Assembly (NCBI GenBank): GCA_910586575.1
Contig: CAJUJQ010000002.1
Coordinates: 1-64,000 of the forward strand
DNA length: 64,000 bases
Direction of reading: 5' to 3'
Origin: an uncultured Clostridia bacterium
GTDB lineage: Bacteria; Bacillota; Clostridia; Oscillospirales; Butyricicoccaceae
The first letter of the stretch is position 1; every line of letters starts with the position of its first letter. A program made the position numbers and the translations under genes. Shown here piece by piece: positions 1 to 7,218 of the stretch. The notes beneath the pieces are model-generated. The model was given only the letters and a program-made list of their open reading frames with translations, did not search any database and had not been told where the DNA came from.

Positions 1-135
1 CGCCTTCATCCACCCGTACAGTGTCCCTTTGGGCACTCCCAGTTCCCTCGCGGCCTTCTCCGTCCCGATCTATTTGGCCAGCTTTACCGCTTGCTCCTTA
101 TACTCCTTCTCGTAGTTCCTCTGTGCTCTTCCCAT
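1..135 (-). pseudogene. IS3-family transposase OrfA fragment, interrupted by an amber codon
   Basis: Reading leftwards from the ATG at 133-135, the translation starts MGRAQRNYEKEYKEQ and continues into a helix-turn-helix ending GVPKGTLYGWMKA at the window edge. This is the N-terminal DNA-binding part of OrfA of IS3-type elements. Codon 22 (positions 70-72) is TAG where the family usually has a sense codon (probably GAG originally), so the protein would stop after 21 residues. An AGGAAGG ribosome binding site lies upstream. The T-rich stretch at about 190-215 could be the element's terminal repeat, but I cannot define the end. The rest of the element lies outside the window, so whether it is a full IS copy is unknown. 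Confidence 0.6.
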
Positions 136-224
136 CTTTGACACCTTCCTTTTTGCTTTATTTTACCTTCTTTTTCTTCGAGTGAAAAGTGTCTGCTTTT
201 TTTATACCATATCATAATGCGAAA

Positions 225-251
225 GTCGGCGCAGCTTGACGTTACGCCGAC
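225..251 (-). terminator. Stem-loop downstream of ridA, possible terminator
   Basis: GTCGGCG at 225-231 pairs perfectly with CGCCGAC at 245-251 around a 13-base loop. It lies downstream of the minus-strand typA-ridA pair. There is no clean T-run after the stem in the minus direction, so termination is only a guess. I see no gene between the IS fragment and ridA. Confidence 0.3.
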
Positions 252-330
252 CCTCGCTTAAAATGTTTTCTTACGTTACCAGCCTATTTGGCTGTCCTCT
301 GTTTTTCGGTTAGGTTGGGACCATTGCTGC

Positions 331-708
331 TCAGCGTACGGCGACGCACTCCACTTCAACCTTTGCGCCCATCGGCAGCGCCGCCGCCTGGACACAGGAA
401 CGTGCGGGCGCGTTCTCCGGGAAATACTTCCCATAAACCGCGTTAAACGCCGCGAAATCCGCCATATCCGACAGGAAACAGGTGGTCTTGACGATACGGT
501 CCATTCCCACCCCGGACTCGGCAAGGACAGCCTTCAGGTTCTTCATCACCTGCTCGGTCTGCTCCTCGATGGTCTGCGCGGTGATTTTGCCGCTCGCCGG
601 GTTAATCGGGATCTGTCCCGAGGTAAACACAAGTTTTTCGGTCATAATCCCCTGGGAATAGGGACCAATCGCGGCGGGTGCAAGCTCCGATGAAATAACT
701 TTCCTCAT
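331..708 (-). CDS. ridA: RidA family enamine/imine deaminase
   Basis: This 125-residue protein belongs to the RidA/YjgF/YER057c family, which hydrolyses reactive 2-aminoacrylate-type enamines released by PLP enzymes. It is a small cytosolic trimer. The length is typical. The sequence keeps the family landmarks: an N-terminal stretch APAAIGPYSQGI, LVFTSGQIPINP, and the C-terminal PARSCVQAAALPMGAKVEVE, whose arginine binds the substrate carboxylate. The start at 708 has a GAGGA ribosome binding site. It lies 18 bases behind typA on the same strand and is probably co-transcribed with it. No regulatory signal of its own is visible. Confidence 0.93.
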   Translation of the reverse strand: MRKVISSELAPAAIGPYSQGIMTEKLVFTSGQIPINPASGKITAQTIEEQTEQVMKNLKAVLAESGVGMDRIVKTTCFLSDMADFAAFNAVYGKYFPENAPARSCVQAAALPMGAKVEVECVAVR

Positions 709-726
709 GATAATATCCTCTCTTCC

Positions 727-2541
727 TCAGCTGTGCAGCTTTTTCATGCGCAGCTGGTTATTTAAGATTTTTTTACGGATGCGGACGCTCTTGGGGGTAA
801 TCTCCAACAGCTCGTCCTCCTTGATGAATTCGAGCGCTTCCTCAATGGACATGACATGCGGCGGGATCAGGCGCAGCGCGTCATCCGAGCCGGAAGCGCG
901 GGTGTTGGTCAGCTGTTTCTTTTTGCAGACGTTGACCGCCATATCCTCACTCTTGGGGGTGCAGCCGATGACCATGCCTTCATATACCTGTACGCCCGCG
1001 CCGATAAACAGCGTGCCGCGCTCCTGCGCGTTGAACAGGCCGTAGGTAATCGATTCGCCGGTTTCAAAGGCAATCATGGAACCGGTCGAGCGCTTTTGAA
1101 TCTCGCCGCGGTAGGGCTGGTAGCTGTGGAATACCGAGCTGAGCACGCCCTCGCCACGGGTATCGGTCAAAAATTCGTTGCGATAGCCGAACAGGCCGCG
1201 CGCCGGGACCAGGAACTCGACACGCATACGGTCGCCCTTGGGGTTCATGGAAACCAGCTCGCCCTTGCGGGACCCCATCTTTTCCATGACCGAGCCGACC
1301 GCGTCCTGCGGTACGTCGGCAATCATGCGTTCAATCGGCTCACACTTTACGCCGTCAACCTCTTTGAGCAGTGCGCGCGGCGCGCCGACCTGGAACTCGT
1401 AGCCCTCGCGGCGGAGGTTTTCAATCAGGATGGACAGGTGCATCTCGCCGCGTCCGCAGACGCGGAAGGATTCGGTCGTCTCCGTTTCGTTAACGCGCAG
1501 GGAAACGTCCTTGAGCAGCTCGCGGAACAGGCGGTCGCGCAGGTGGCGGGAGGTAACATATTTGCCCTCTTTCCCCGCGAACGGGCTGTCGTTGACCGAG
1601 AAATACATTTCGACCGTCGGCTCGGAAATCTTGACGAACGGCAGCGCTTCGACCTTTGCCGGGTCGCAAATCGTCTCGCCGATGGTGATATTTTCGATAC
1701 CGGAGAAACAAACGATGTCGCCCGCATCGGCGCTCTCGACCGGCGTGCGGCCCAGGCCGTCAATCGCGTACAGTGTCACCAGCTTGGAGTTGTACGGCGT
1801 GGTGTGCCCGTGGTAGTCGCAAACAGTTACCTGCTGGCCAACCCGCACGGTGCCGCGCTCAATGCGCCCGATGCCGATGCGCCCAACGTAATCATTATAG
1901 TCAATCGACGAAACCAGCATCTGCATCGCGCCTTCGCCGTCCACATGCGGCGCAGGGATATGCTCCATAATCTGCTCGAACAGGGGCGTTAAATCGCTGC
2001 CCCCGGTGTTCGGCGACATGGACGCGGTGCCCGCGCGGCCGGAACAGTAAACAATCGGGCTGTCGAGCTGTTCGTCGGTCGCGTCCAGGTTGAGCAGCAG
2101 CTCGAGCACCTCGTCGCCAATTTCATTCAGCCGCGCGTCCGGGCGGTCGATCTTATTGACAACAATAATAATCTTGTGCCCGAATTCCAGCGCCTTTTGC
2201 AGCACGAAACGGGTTTGGGGCATCGGACCCTCGGCAGCGTCCACCAGCAGCAGCACGCCGTCTACCATTTTGAGCACGCGCTCCACCTCGCCTGAAAAAT
2301 CGGCGTGGCCCGGCGTATCTACAATATTGATTTTTGTCCCTTTATAATGCACCGAGGTGTTTTTCGATAGGATTGTAATGCCGCGTTCGCGCTCAATGTC
2401 GTTGGAGTCCATCACGCGCTCCTCGACCACCTGGTTTTCCCGGAAGGTACCCGCCTGTTTGAGCATCTGATCGACCAGCGTTGTTTTGCCGTGATCGACA
2501 TGTGCGATAATCGCAATGTTCCTTAAATCATCTCTAACCAT
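727..2541 (-). CDS. typA: GTP-binding protein TypA/BipA
   Basis: TypA/BipA is a translational GTPase related to EF-G that acts on the ribosome, assisting large-subunit assembly and growth under stress. The 604-residue product has the G1 motif AHVDHGKTT at residues 13-21, the switch region ERERGITI, G3 DTPGHADF and G4 NKIDRPDAR, followed by the EF-G-like domains and the C-terminal BipA-specific domain ending in a basic tail. Length matches the family (about 610). The open frame begins at a TTG at 2553, but that codon sits in the GGAGG ribosome binding site, so the ATG at 2541 is the real start. It heads a two-gene unit with ridA. Confidence 0.95.
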   Translation of the reverse strand: MVRDDLRNIAIIAHVDHGKTTLVDQMLKQAGTFRENQVVEERVMDSNDIERERGITILSKNTSVHYKGTKINIVDTPGHADFSGEVERVLKMVDGVLLLVDAAEGPMPQTRFVLQKALEFGHKIIIVVNKIDRPDARLNEIGDEVLELLLNLDATDEQLDSPIVYCSGRAGTASMSPNTGGSDLTPLFEQIMEHIPAPHVDGEGAMQMLVSSIDYNDYVGRIGIGRIERGTVRVGQQVTVCDYHGHTTPYNSKLVTLYAIDGLGRTPVESADAGDIVCFSGIENITIGETICDPAKVEALPFVKISEPTVEMYFSVNDSPFAGKEGKYVTSRHLRDRLFRELLKDVSLRVNETETTESFRVCGRGEMHLSILIENLRREGYEFQVGAPRALLKEVDGVKCEPIERMIADVPQDAVGSVMEKMGSRKGELVSMNPKGDRMRVEFLVPARGLFGYRNEFLTDTRGEGVLSSVFHSYQPYRGEIQKRSTGSMIAFETGESITYGLFNAQERGTLFIGAGVQVYEGMVIGCTPKSEDMAVNVCKKKQLTNTRASGSDDALRLIPPHVMSIEEALEFIKEDELLEITPKSVRIRKKILNNQLRMKKLHS

Positions 2542-2578
2542 AAAAGCCTCCAAATCGGGGTATTTTTCATCGTGTTAT

Positions 2579-2607
2579 ATTATACCCTGCGGCACAGCCT
2601 TTTTCCA
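2579..2607 (-). promoter_or_regulatory. Promoter of typA-ridA
   Basis: On the minus strand a consensus -10 TATAAT (2579-2584) lies 17 bases after a weak -35 TGGAAA (2602-2607). It is about 40 bases upstream of the typA start. Confidence 0.55.
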
Positions 2608-2684
2608 GATATGGATATGTAAAATTTCCGCACGGGGCCGGCGGAAAAACTGTGCGAAATTTTCCGCGCGGCCCGCCCAAGCGC

Positions 2685-2718
2685 AAAAAAACCGGAAATC
2701 TGCATCGTTTCCGGTTTT
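2685..2718 (-). terminator. Rho-independent terminator of the BlaI-type gene
   Basis: On the minus strand an AAAACCGGAAA / TTTCCGGTTTT stem is followed directly by a run of seven T residues (2685-2691). It lies just downstream of the repressor gene and separates it from typA. Confidence 0.85.
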
Positions 2719-2742
2719 CGCCGCTTCCGGCAATCATGAAAA

Positions 2743-3120
2743 CTATTCCGCAAAATTGCGCTCTGCCGCGTCGAGCATCCCCCGCAGCTCTGCCAGCTCT
2801 TCCCGGGTGAACATCCGATCCCCCAGCATCCGCGCAAACAGCAGCTTGGCGGAGCCGTCATAAAGCAGCTCAAGGAAGGATGCGTTCTCCCGCCGCTGGA
2901 TTTCCTCCCGCGCGATCGTCGGCTCGCAGACAAAGCCGGGGTCGGTGCGCTTCAGCAGCCCTTTTCCGACAATCCGCGTGACCAGGGTATAGACCGTGTT
3001 TTTCGACCAGCCCGTTTCAGGCATCAGGATTGCGGCAATACGGCTGGCGCGGATGGGATGTTCCTTCCAGACAACGTTCATGACTTTCAGTTCACAGGGC
3101 TGTAAATCCCGCTGTTTCAT
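2743..3120 (-). CDS. BlaI/MecI/CopY-type transcriptional repressor
   Basis: The 125-residue product is a winged-helix repressor of the penicillinase-repressor family (BlaI/MecI/CopY). The N-terminal half carries the family pattern ELKVMNVVWKEHPIRAS, then the recognition helix NTVYTLVTRIVGKGLLKR. The C-terminal half is the helical dimerisation and cleavage region. Length is typical of BlaI. In known systems such repressors sit beside a BlaR1/MecR1 sensor protease or a copper ATPase; neither is adjacent here, so the target is unknown. Start at 3120 is supported by GGAGG eight or so bases upstream. It is a single-gene unit with its own terminator. Confidence 0.82.
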   Translation of the reverse strand: MKQRDLQPCELKVMNVVWKEHPIRASRIAAILMPETGWSKNTVYTLVTRIVGKGLLKRTDPGFVCEPTIAREEIQRRENASFLELLYDGSAKLLFARMLGDRMFTREELAELRGMLDAAERNFAE

Positions 3121-3159
3121 TGCGTTTCCTCCGTTTTGTGTATATTAGACCTGTTCGGA

Positions 3160-3485
3160 AACTGTTGGCGCACCCCCGGTTCCCGAATCGGTCTAGTGGT
3201 CCATCCGGTTAGAAAATTGGAGTTGGAGCGGGATTTTCGCAGGGCAAGGCAGAGGACGCAGGCGGGCCGACGCCCGCCAGGGACGATAACGCAGCCATGC
3301 GGAAATCCAGCCCGAGGATGGCTTTGATTTCTGGCCGGATGGAGCACTGAATTTTGCCCATGGTTTGATGGAAAAAAGTTCCTGAAAAACCGCAGGCCCT
3401 GTTTTAATACTGATTTGGTAGGGAAATTTTATCACAGCTTGCCGCAAAAGTAAATTACAATTCGGTAACAAGTCTACCTTTTAGG
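3160..3485. repeat. Gene-free stretch, possible dispersed repeat
   Basis: I find no convincing gene here. The stretch 3205-3360 has a GC-rich palindrome (GCGGGC cgac GCCCGC near 3264-3279) inside sequence of different texture from its surroundings. It looks like a non-coding dispersed element of the kind scattered through gut Clostridia genomes. No second copy exists in this window, so the repeat status is unproven. Confidence 0.25.
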
Positions 3486-3737
3486 ATAAAAAGGCCCTGC
3501 CCCGGCAGAGGTGGGACCGCCGGTGCAGCCATCGGGCCGCACCGGCGGAAGTCTCTGTCAGGGCAAGGCCCTGGCCGCGCGCAAAGCGCAGGCATGTATG
3601 TCACGTCAAATGCCAATAGAAACGCACCGTGGCCGGGTAAGGAAATGAAAGAAATGAACAATGTTGGGGGAAATGGAGGATTTGAAAACAGGAGAAATAT
3701 AGCAAATGCAGCCCCGGCGGCGTTTCCGCTGTCTCTA
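3486..3737 (-). ncRNA. Candidate small regulatory RNA, about 250 nt
   Basis: A near-perfect promoter (see 3744-3772) points leftwards into a stretch with no reading frame of its own. About 250 bases on, transcription would meet a 79-base GC-rich hairpin (3493-3571, including a perfect CCGCCGGTGC/GCACCGGCGG pairing) followed by TTTTT at 3488-3492, a typical intrinsic terminator. The 5' half read in the minus direction is pyrimidine-rich and holds repeated anti-Shine-Dalgarno-like words (TTTCTCC, ATCCTCC, TTTCCCCC at about 3664-3698). Firmicute small RNAs use such C-rich loops to block ribosome binding sites. I do not recognise 6S, SRP, tmRNA or RNase P signatures. The family is unknown. Confidence 0.55.
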
Positions 3738-3743
3738 TATATC

Positions 3744-3772
3744 AGTATACCGGCGTAAAGCACGTTTGTCAA
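3744..3772 (-). promoter_or_regulatory. Strong sigma-A promoter of the candidate small RNA
   Basis: Minus-strand TTGACA (3767-3772), a 17-base spacer and TATACT (3744-3749). No ribosome binding site plus open frame follows. Confidence 0.75.
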
Positions 3773-3823
3773 ACCCAAAGGGGCAATTTCCACCTGCCAA
3801 TATCCGGAAGGGTGCGCGGGCAG

Positions 3824-3853
3824 TTGAAATCCGCCCCTCCGCTGTGTTATACT
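3824..3853 (+). promoter_or_regulatory. Promoter of the 79-residue protein gene
   Basis: TTGAAA (3824-3829), an 18-base spacer and TATACT (3848-3853), about 60 bases before the start codon. It diverges from the small RNA promoter. Confidence 0.6.
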
Positions 3854-3911
3854 GGATTAGGAACCTGAAATCGTATAAATGGTTCACCGGATACAGGAGG
3901 ATTGACAAACC

Positions 3912-4151
3912 ATGCCGGAACATACTTCAAAGGATACTGTCGGCCCCGTCCGCAACCCGTCCCTGGACACCGACCCCATGGCGCCCGCCATCGAGGACCG
4001 GCTCGACGAAATCCGTTCGCTGCTGGAACGGATGCTTGCGCTTGCCGAAATTTCCGCGGACGACGGCACGGCAGACCCCGAACGGCAGGCGCTCCAGCAG
4101 GAGCTGGAACGGCTGCGCCGACAGATCGACTTGCTTGCCGAACAGATGTAA
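3912..4151 (+). CDS. Small acidic coiled-coil protein, unknown function
   Basis: I do not recognise this 79-residue protein. It has a perfect AGGAGG ribosome binding site at 3895-3900 and a good promoter, which argues that it is real. Residues 1-25 are polar and proline-containing and probably unstructured. Residues 26-79 form two predicted amphipathic helices (IEDRLDEIRSLLERMLALAE, then LQQELERLRRQIDLLAEQM) with heptad-spaced leucines, so a dimeric coiled coil is likely. There is no signal peptide or membrane segment. It stands next to another small gene and the candidate small RNA; nothing else hints at its role. Confidence 0.65.
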   Translation: MPEHTSKDTVGPVRNPSLDTDPMAPAIEDRLDEIRSLLERMLALAEISADDGTADPERQALQQELERLRRQIDLLAEQM

Positions 4152-4398
4152 TTTTTCGTTCAAAAAATGATGCAAACGCTGTTTGTCGGTTATATTGACT
4201 AAATTTGGCGCATGTGATTTGTGTCATATGACGAAAATCCGGCGCGATTTCCGTTGGAAACCGGCAGTTTACCTCTGGATTTTCTGCATGGAAAGAGGTA
4301 AGATATCATCATGCAGGACGGCAGGGAAGCAAAAATCCCGCGCCGTATCGCAAATTCGCTTTCTATTTCGATATTATCATGGAAGGAGGCGCAAAATC

Positions 4399-4500
4399 AT
4401 GTTCCGCGAATATTTTAACGGTTTGGTGGATGCTCGTATGAATGAGCTGTCCCTGATGCAGCGCCAGCTGCGCCGTGCAAAGAAAAATACCAACCGGTAA
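4399..4500 (+). CDS. 33-residue basic small protein
   Basis: An ATG at 4399 follows a strong GGAAGGAGG ribosome binding site (4381-4389) and opens a 33-codon frame beginning MFREYFNGLVDARMNE and ending with a lysine/arginine-rich tail. A clear terminator follows at 4576-4617, so the gene has the layout of a stand-alone short transcript. The product is one amphipathic helix with a basic C-terminus and no membrane segment. A longer upstream reading in the same frame has no ribosome binding site and is not believed. I know no family for it. Confidence 0.6.
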   Translation: MFREYFNGLVDARMNELSLMQRQLRRAKKNTNR

Positions 4501-4575
4501 TGAAATGAAGGGAGGACGGTTCCAGACTGTTTTCCCCCTCACAAAAGGCCGCCCTTTTTTGAGCGGCAGCATAAT

Positions 4576-4617
4576 GAGGCTGACATGCAGTTTTTCGCAT
4601 GCCAGTCTCACTTTTTT
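4576..4617 (+). terminator. Intrinsic terminator after the 33-residue protein gene
   Basis: A 13-base stem (4576-4588 with 4597-4609, one mismatch and one G-U pair), an eight-base loop and TTTTTT at 4612-4617. Confidence 0.8.
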
Positions 4618-4703
4618 GCCCTCCGGTTAGAAGTGTGAGAAGCCGGAAGAGGGCGTTATGAGAAGCGGTTTATTTTAAGAGAAGTGAAAAGAGGACAAAT
4701 AAG

Positions 4704-5705
4704 TTACGGGACAAGGGCTTTCAGCTTTGCGAGGTATTCTTCCGCGTTTTCGGGGGTAATCACGTTACAGCCGGTATCGATGAATTCGGGGAGCGTCTCG
4801 CCTTCGAGCGCGTCCACCAGGCTGACAACCGCCTGATAGCCCATATTGTACGGGTCCTGCGCAACCGTGCAGGAAATTCTGCCGTCAATGACCGCCTGTA
4901 CGCCGGACGAAATCCCATCGAATCCGCATACGATAATCCCTTCGCGGCCTGCCGAGGCAATCGCCCTGGAAGCGCCGAGCGCAACGTCATCCGCGCAGCA
5001 TACGACAGCATCCAGCGCTGGGTTCGCGGACAGGACGCCTTCCATCACAGAGACCGCCTTGTCGCCGACGCCATCGGTGTACTGGGTGGTGAGGATTTCG
5101 CAGCCGCCCTCTTCCAGCGCGCGGACGTAGCCCGCAACACGGGATTCCGAGGTCGTCTCCCCCTGGATATTTGCGAGCACCGCAACCTTGCCGCCTTTGC
5201 CGATTTTCTCCGCGACATACTTGCCGCCCTGGTACGCGGCATCCTCGTGCGCGGTGCCGATGAAGGTCTGTGCGCCGTCAAAATTGGTATCAATGGCAAG
5301 GATCGGCATCCCGGCGTTTGCCAGCGCCAGCTTTACCTGGTCCGCCTGAAGCGGGGCCAGCGCCAAAGCCTGCATCATATCGCTGCCGACAACCGTCTCA
5401 ACCATGTTCAGCTGCTCGTCAAAGGCGGTGTCGCTGCTTGCGCCGCGTACATCGACTTCCACGTTGCCAAGGTCGGCTTCCGCCTGCTCGACGCCCGCGA
5501 TGACGTAGCTCCAGTATTCGGATGAGGTGGTTTTCAGGATAACACCGACCTGATAGGTGCTGCCCTGTGTATCCGCAGCGTCTGCCGCGTCTGTTTTGCT
5601 GCCGCTGTCCGGCGCCTGCGGGGTCTCGCCGCCGCATGCCGCCAGGGACAGCGCCAAAGCGCCGCAGGACAATAACGCGAACAGTTTCTTTGCATTTTTC
5701 TTCAT
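4704..5705 (-). CDS. RbsB-type sugar ABC transporter substrate-binding lipoprotein (orphan)
   Basis: This 333-residue lipoprotein belongs to the periplasmic-binding-protein/LacI fold used by ribose-type importers and chemoreceptors. The signal peptide ends in the lipobox LAAC with cysteine 24 as the anchor, followed by an acidic linker. The mature part begins YQVGVILKTTSSEYW and contains the hinge pattern and the ligand-contact stretch PILAIDTNFDG. The frame opens at 5729, but AAAGGAG sits right before the ATG at 5705, so that is the start. No permease or ATPase lies nearby. It is the last gene of a unit with a UroD-family protein and a Na+ symporter, so it may feed or sense the same substrate. 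The ligand is unknown. Confidence 0.85.
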   Translation of the reverse strand: MKKNAKKLFALLSCGALALSLAACGGETPQAPDSGSKTDAADAADTQGSTYQVGVILKTTSSEYWSYVIAGVEQAEADLGNVEVDVRGASSDTAFDEQLNMVETVVGSDMMQALALAPLQADQVKLALANAGMPILAIDTNFDGAQTFIGTAHEDAAYQGGKYVAEKIGKGGKVAVLANIQGETTSESRVAGYVRALEEGGCEILTTQYTDGVGDKAVSVMEGVLSANPALDAVVCCADDVALGASRAIASAGREGIIVCGFDGISSGVQAVIDGRISCTVAQDPYNMGYQAVVSLVDALEGETLPEFIDTGCNVITPENAEEYLAKLKALVP

Positions 5706-5763
5706 TTTGATGTACTCCTTTTTCTTCATTCACAGTTTTACTTCAAAATCTCTTTTTCCGGCT

Positions 5764-7116
5764 TTAGCCGTATACGCGTGCAACCTCCTCCCGTGCGATT
5801 TGCACCCAGCGCGCAGCGTTCTTCGGACTGCGGCCAAGCGTATGGTTATCCTTCATCAGCAGCTCAACACGGTTGCCGTGCTGCTTGCAGCAGGTTAACA
5901 CCTCGTTTAAGCGCCGGCGGATATAGCCCTCATCCGGGTTTGGAACCGCGATATCGGTCGGGCTTACTTTATAGCAATATACGTAGTCGCCGCCGAGCAG
6001 CTCGCTCATTTTGGTGCTGTCTGCCCACTGGGAGACTGAGACGCGGCGCAGGCGCGGAATGGCTGCCTTGACGTATTCCCAACGGCGGTCAAGCCCTTCG
6101 CAGCAGCCGTAGTAGTTGAGACCGAACCTGGACGCCATTTCGGTCTGATAAGGCAGGATAAATTCCTTGACCATTTCGGGGGAAACCTCGCTGGTTTCCT
6201 GCGCCTCGTTGAAGCCCCACATATCCATCAGCTTGACCTGTCCCGGCGTACCGTGCAGTTCGCCCGTCCAGCCCGTGCCGCCGGAGCCGATGTACATGCT
6301 TTCACAGTTGTTCGGGAGCAGGCCGTTTTTCTCCAAATAGTCGAACTTTGCGAGATAGCCGTCGGTAAACAGCCGCATCATCTCATGGACCTTGTCCGGA
6401 TAATCGTAAAAATCGCACATCATGTTTTCCATGCCGCGCAGGTTGGAGTAAGACAGCGACAGGTCGGGCGACCACCACCATTTATGGCGGAACTCAACGT
6501 CAAGGATGCCGCTGAATACGTCCTTTGCCAGCTCGAACGCGCGGTTCGACGCTTCCCAGTCGATGTGGATTTCCGGGGTTTTAATCACCGTGGACAGATC
6601 CAGCTCCTCGAATTCCTCCTCTTCCAAACCGGCAAGCGGGGACTTCCAAACATACGCCTCGCCCTTGGTCGGGTCGCCGACGCGCTCTTCCTCAATGCCC
6701 CATGCCGTGTCAACCGCCTGATACGGCAGATACAGCTTGGCTTCCACGACCTTGTCGTCCTTCATCGTTTCCGCCCAATAGATTTCCTTGCGCAGCCACA
6801 TTTCCCAGTCCTGCGCCATTTCGCCTTCACACTGGATGGTTTCCGTCCACGGGAAAATTTCGTTCCAGCCGTTTTCGCAGTCGATGAAGATGACCGGCTG
6901 TTCGGTTTTCAGGTCGTTGTGCGCGGTCCAAAGCGCAATCTTTTCCTTTTCATATGCCCGTTCGGCAAAGGTGCGCAGCTTTTCCCCCAGCCCGCGCAGG
7001 ATGGCGCGGTCATGCTCGGAAACAACACACTGCTCGAGCGGCCAGCCGTGTACCATCAGATTGCCGCCCTGCCCCTGGTCAATGCGGTTTACGCCTACGA
7101 ATTCGTCAACTTTCAT
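5764..7116 (-). CDS. UroD-superfamily protein, probable corrinoid-dependent methyltransferase
   Basis: The 450-residue product has the uroporphyrinogen-decarboxylase TIM-barrel fold, recognisable in its C-terminal half (for example the conserved strand QWADSTKMSELLGGDYVYCYK). It is about 100 residues longer than haem-pathway HemE and lacks its N-terminal substrate arginine motif, so it is not HemE. Relatives of this type (MtaA, MtbA, MtsA and other demethylase components) move methyl groups to or from a corrinoid protein. The zinc motif H-x-C of MtaA is absent; YYGCCEGLD near residue 340 takes its place. A corrinoid protein is encoded 3 kb away across the AraC gene, which supports this role. 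The methyl donor is unknown. Start at 7116 has AAAGGA upstream. Confidence 0.72.
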   Translation of the reverse strand: MKVDEFVGVNRIDQGQGGNLMVHGWPLEQCVVSEHDRAILRGLGEKLRTFAERAYEKEKIALWTAHNDLKTEQPVIFIDCENGWNEIFPWTETIQCEGEMAQDWEMWLRKEIYWAETMKDDKVVEAKLYLPYQAVDTAWGIEEERVGDPTKGEAYVWKSPLAGLEEEEFEELDLSTVIKTPEIHIDWEASNRAFELAKDVFSGILDVEFRHKWWWSPDLSLSYSNLRGMENMMCDFYDYPDKVHEMMRLFTDGYLAKFDYLEKNGLLPNNCESMYIGSGGTGWTGELHGTPGQVKLMDMWGFNEAQETSEVSPEMVKEFILPYQTEMASRFGLNYYGCCEGLDRRWEYVKAAIPRLRRVSVSQWADSTKMSELLGGDYVYCYKVSPTDIAVPNPDEGYIRRRLNEVLTCCKQHGNRVELLMKDNHTLGRSPKNAARWVQIAREEVARVYG

Positions 7117-7218
7117 TTTGTTACAGTCCTTTCATACATTTATGGTTGGTTTCAGTGAACGGTCAGAAAATATGGCCGTGTTCGATTGGAGGTCCGCCGT
7201 ACAAACAGATACGGCAAT

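Noticed and set aside
856..1992. Open frame of 378 codons opposite typA
   Set aside because: TypA is complete and highly conserved on the other strand; the antisense product resembles nothing.
3486..3737. 6S RNA, SRP RNA, RNase P RNA or tmRNA
   Set aside because: The candidate RNA lacks the SRP GGTCAGG..GGAAGG core and the RNase P and tmRNA signatures; 6S would be an extended rod with a central bubble, which I could not fold here. 6S is not fully excluded without a covariance search.
3706..4170. 154-codon plus-strand frame across the small-protein region
   Set aside because: It overlaps the better-signalled 79-residue gene in another frame and runs across the small RNA promoter and that gene's own promoter.
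5764..7116. Haem-pathway uroporphyrinogen decarboxylase (HemE)
   Set aside because: It is about 100 residues too long, lacks the N-terminal substrate-binding arginine motif, and sits with a transporter, not with hem genes.
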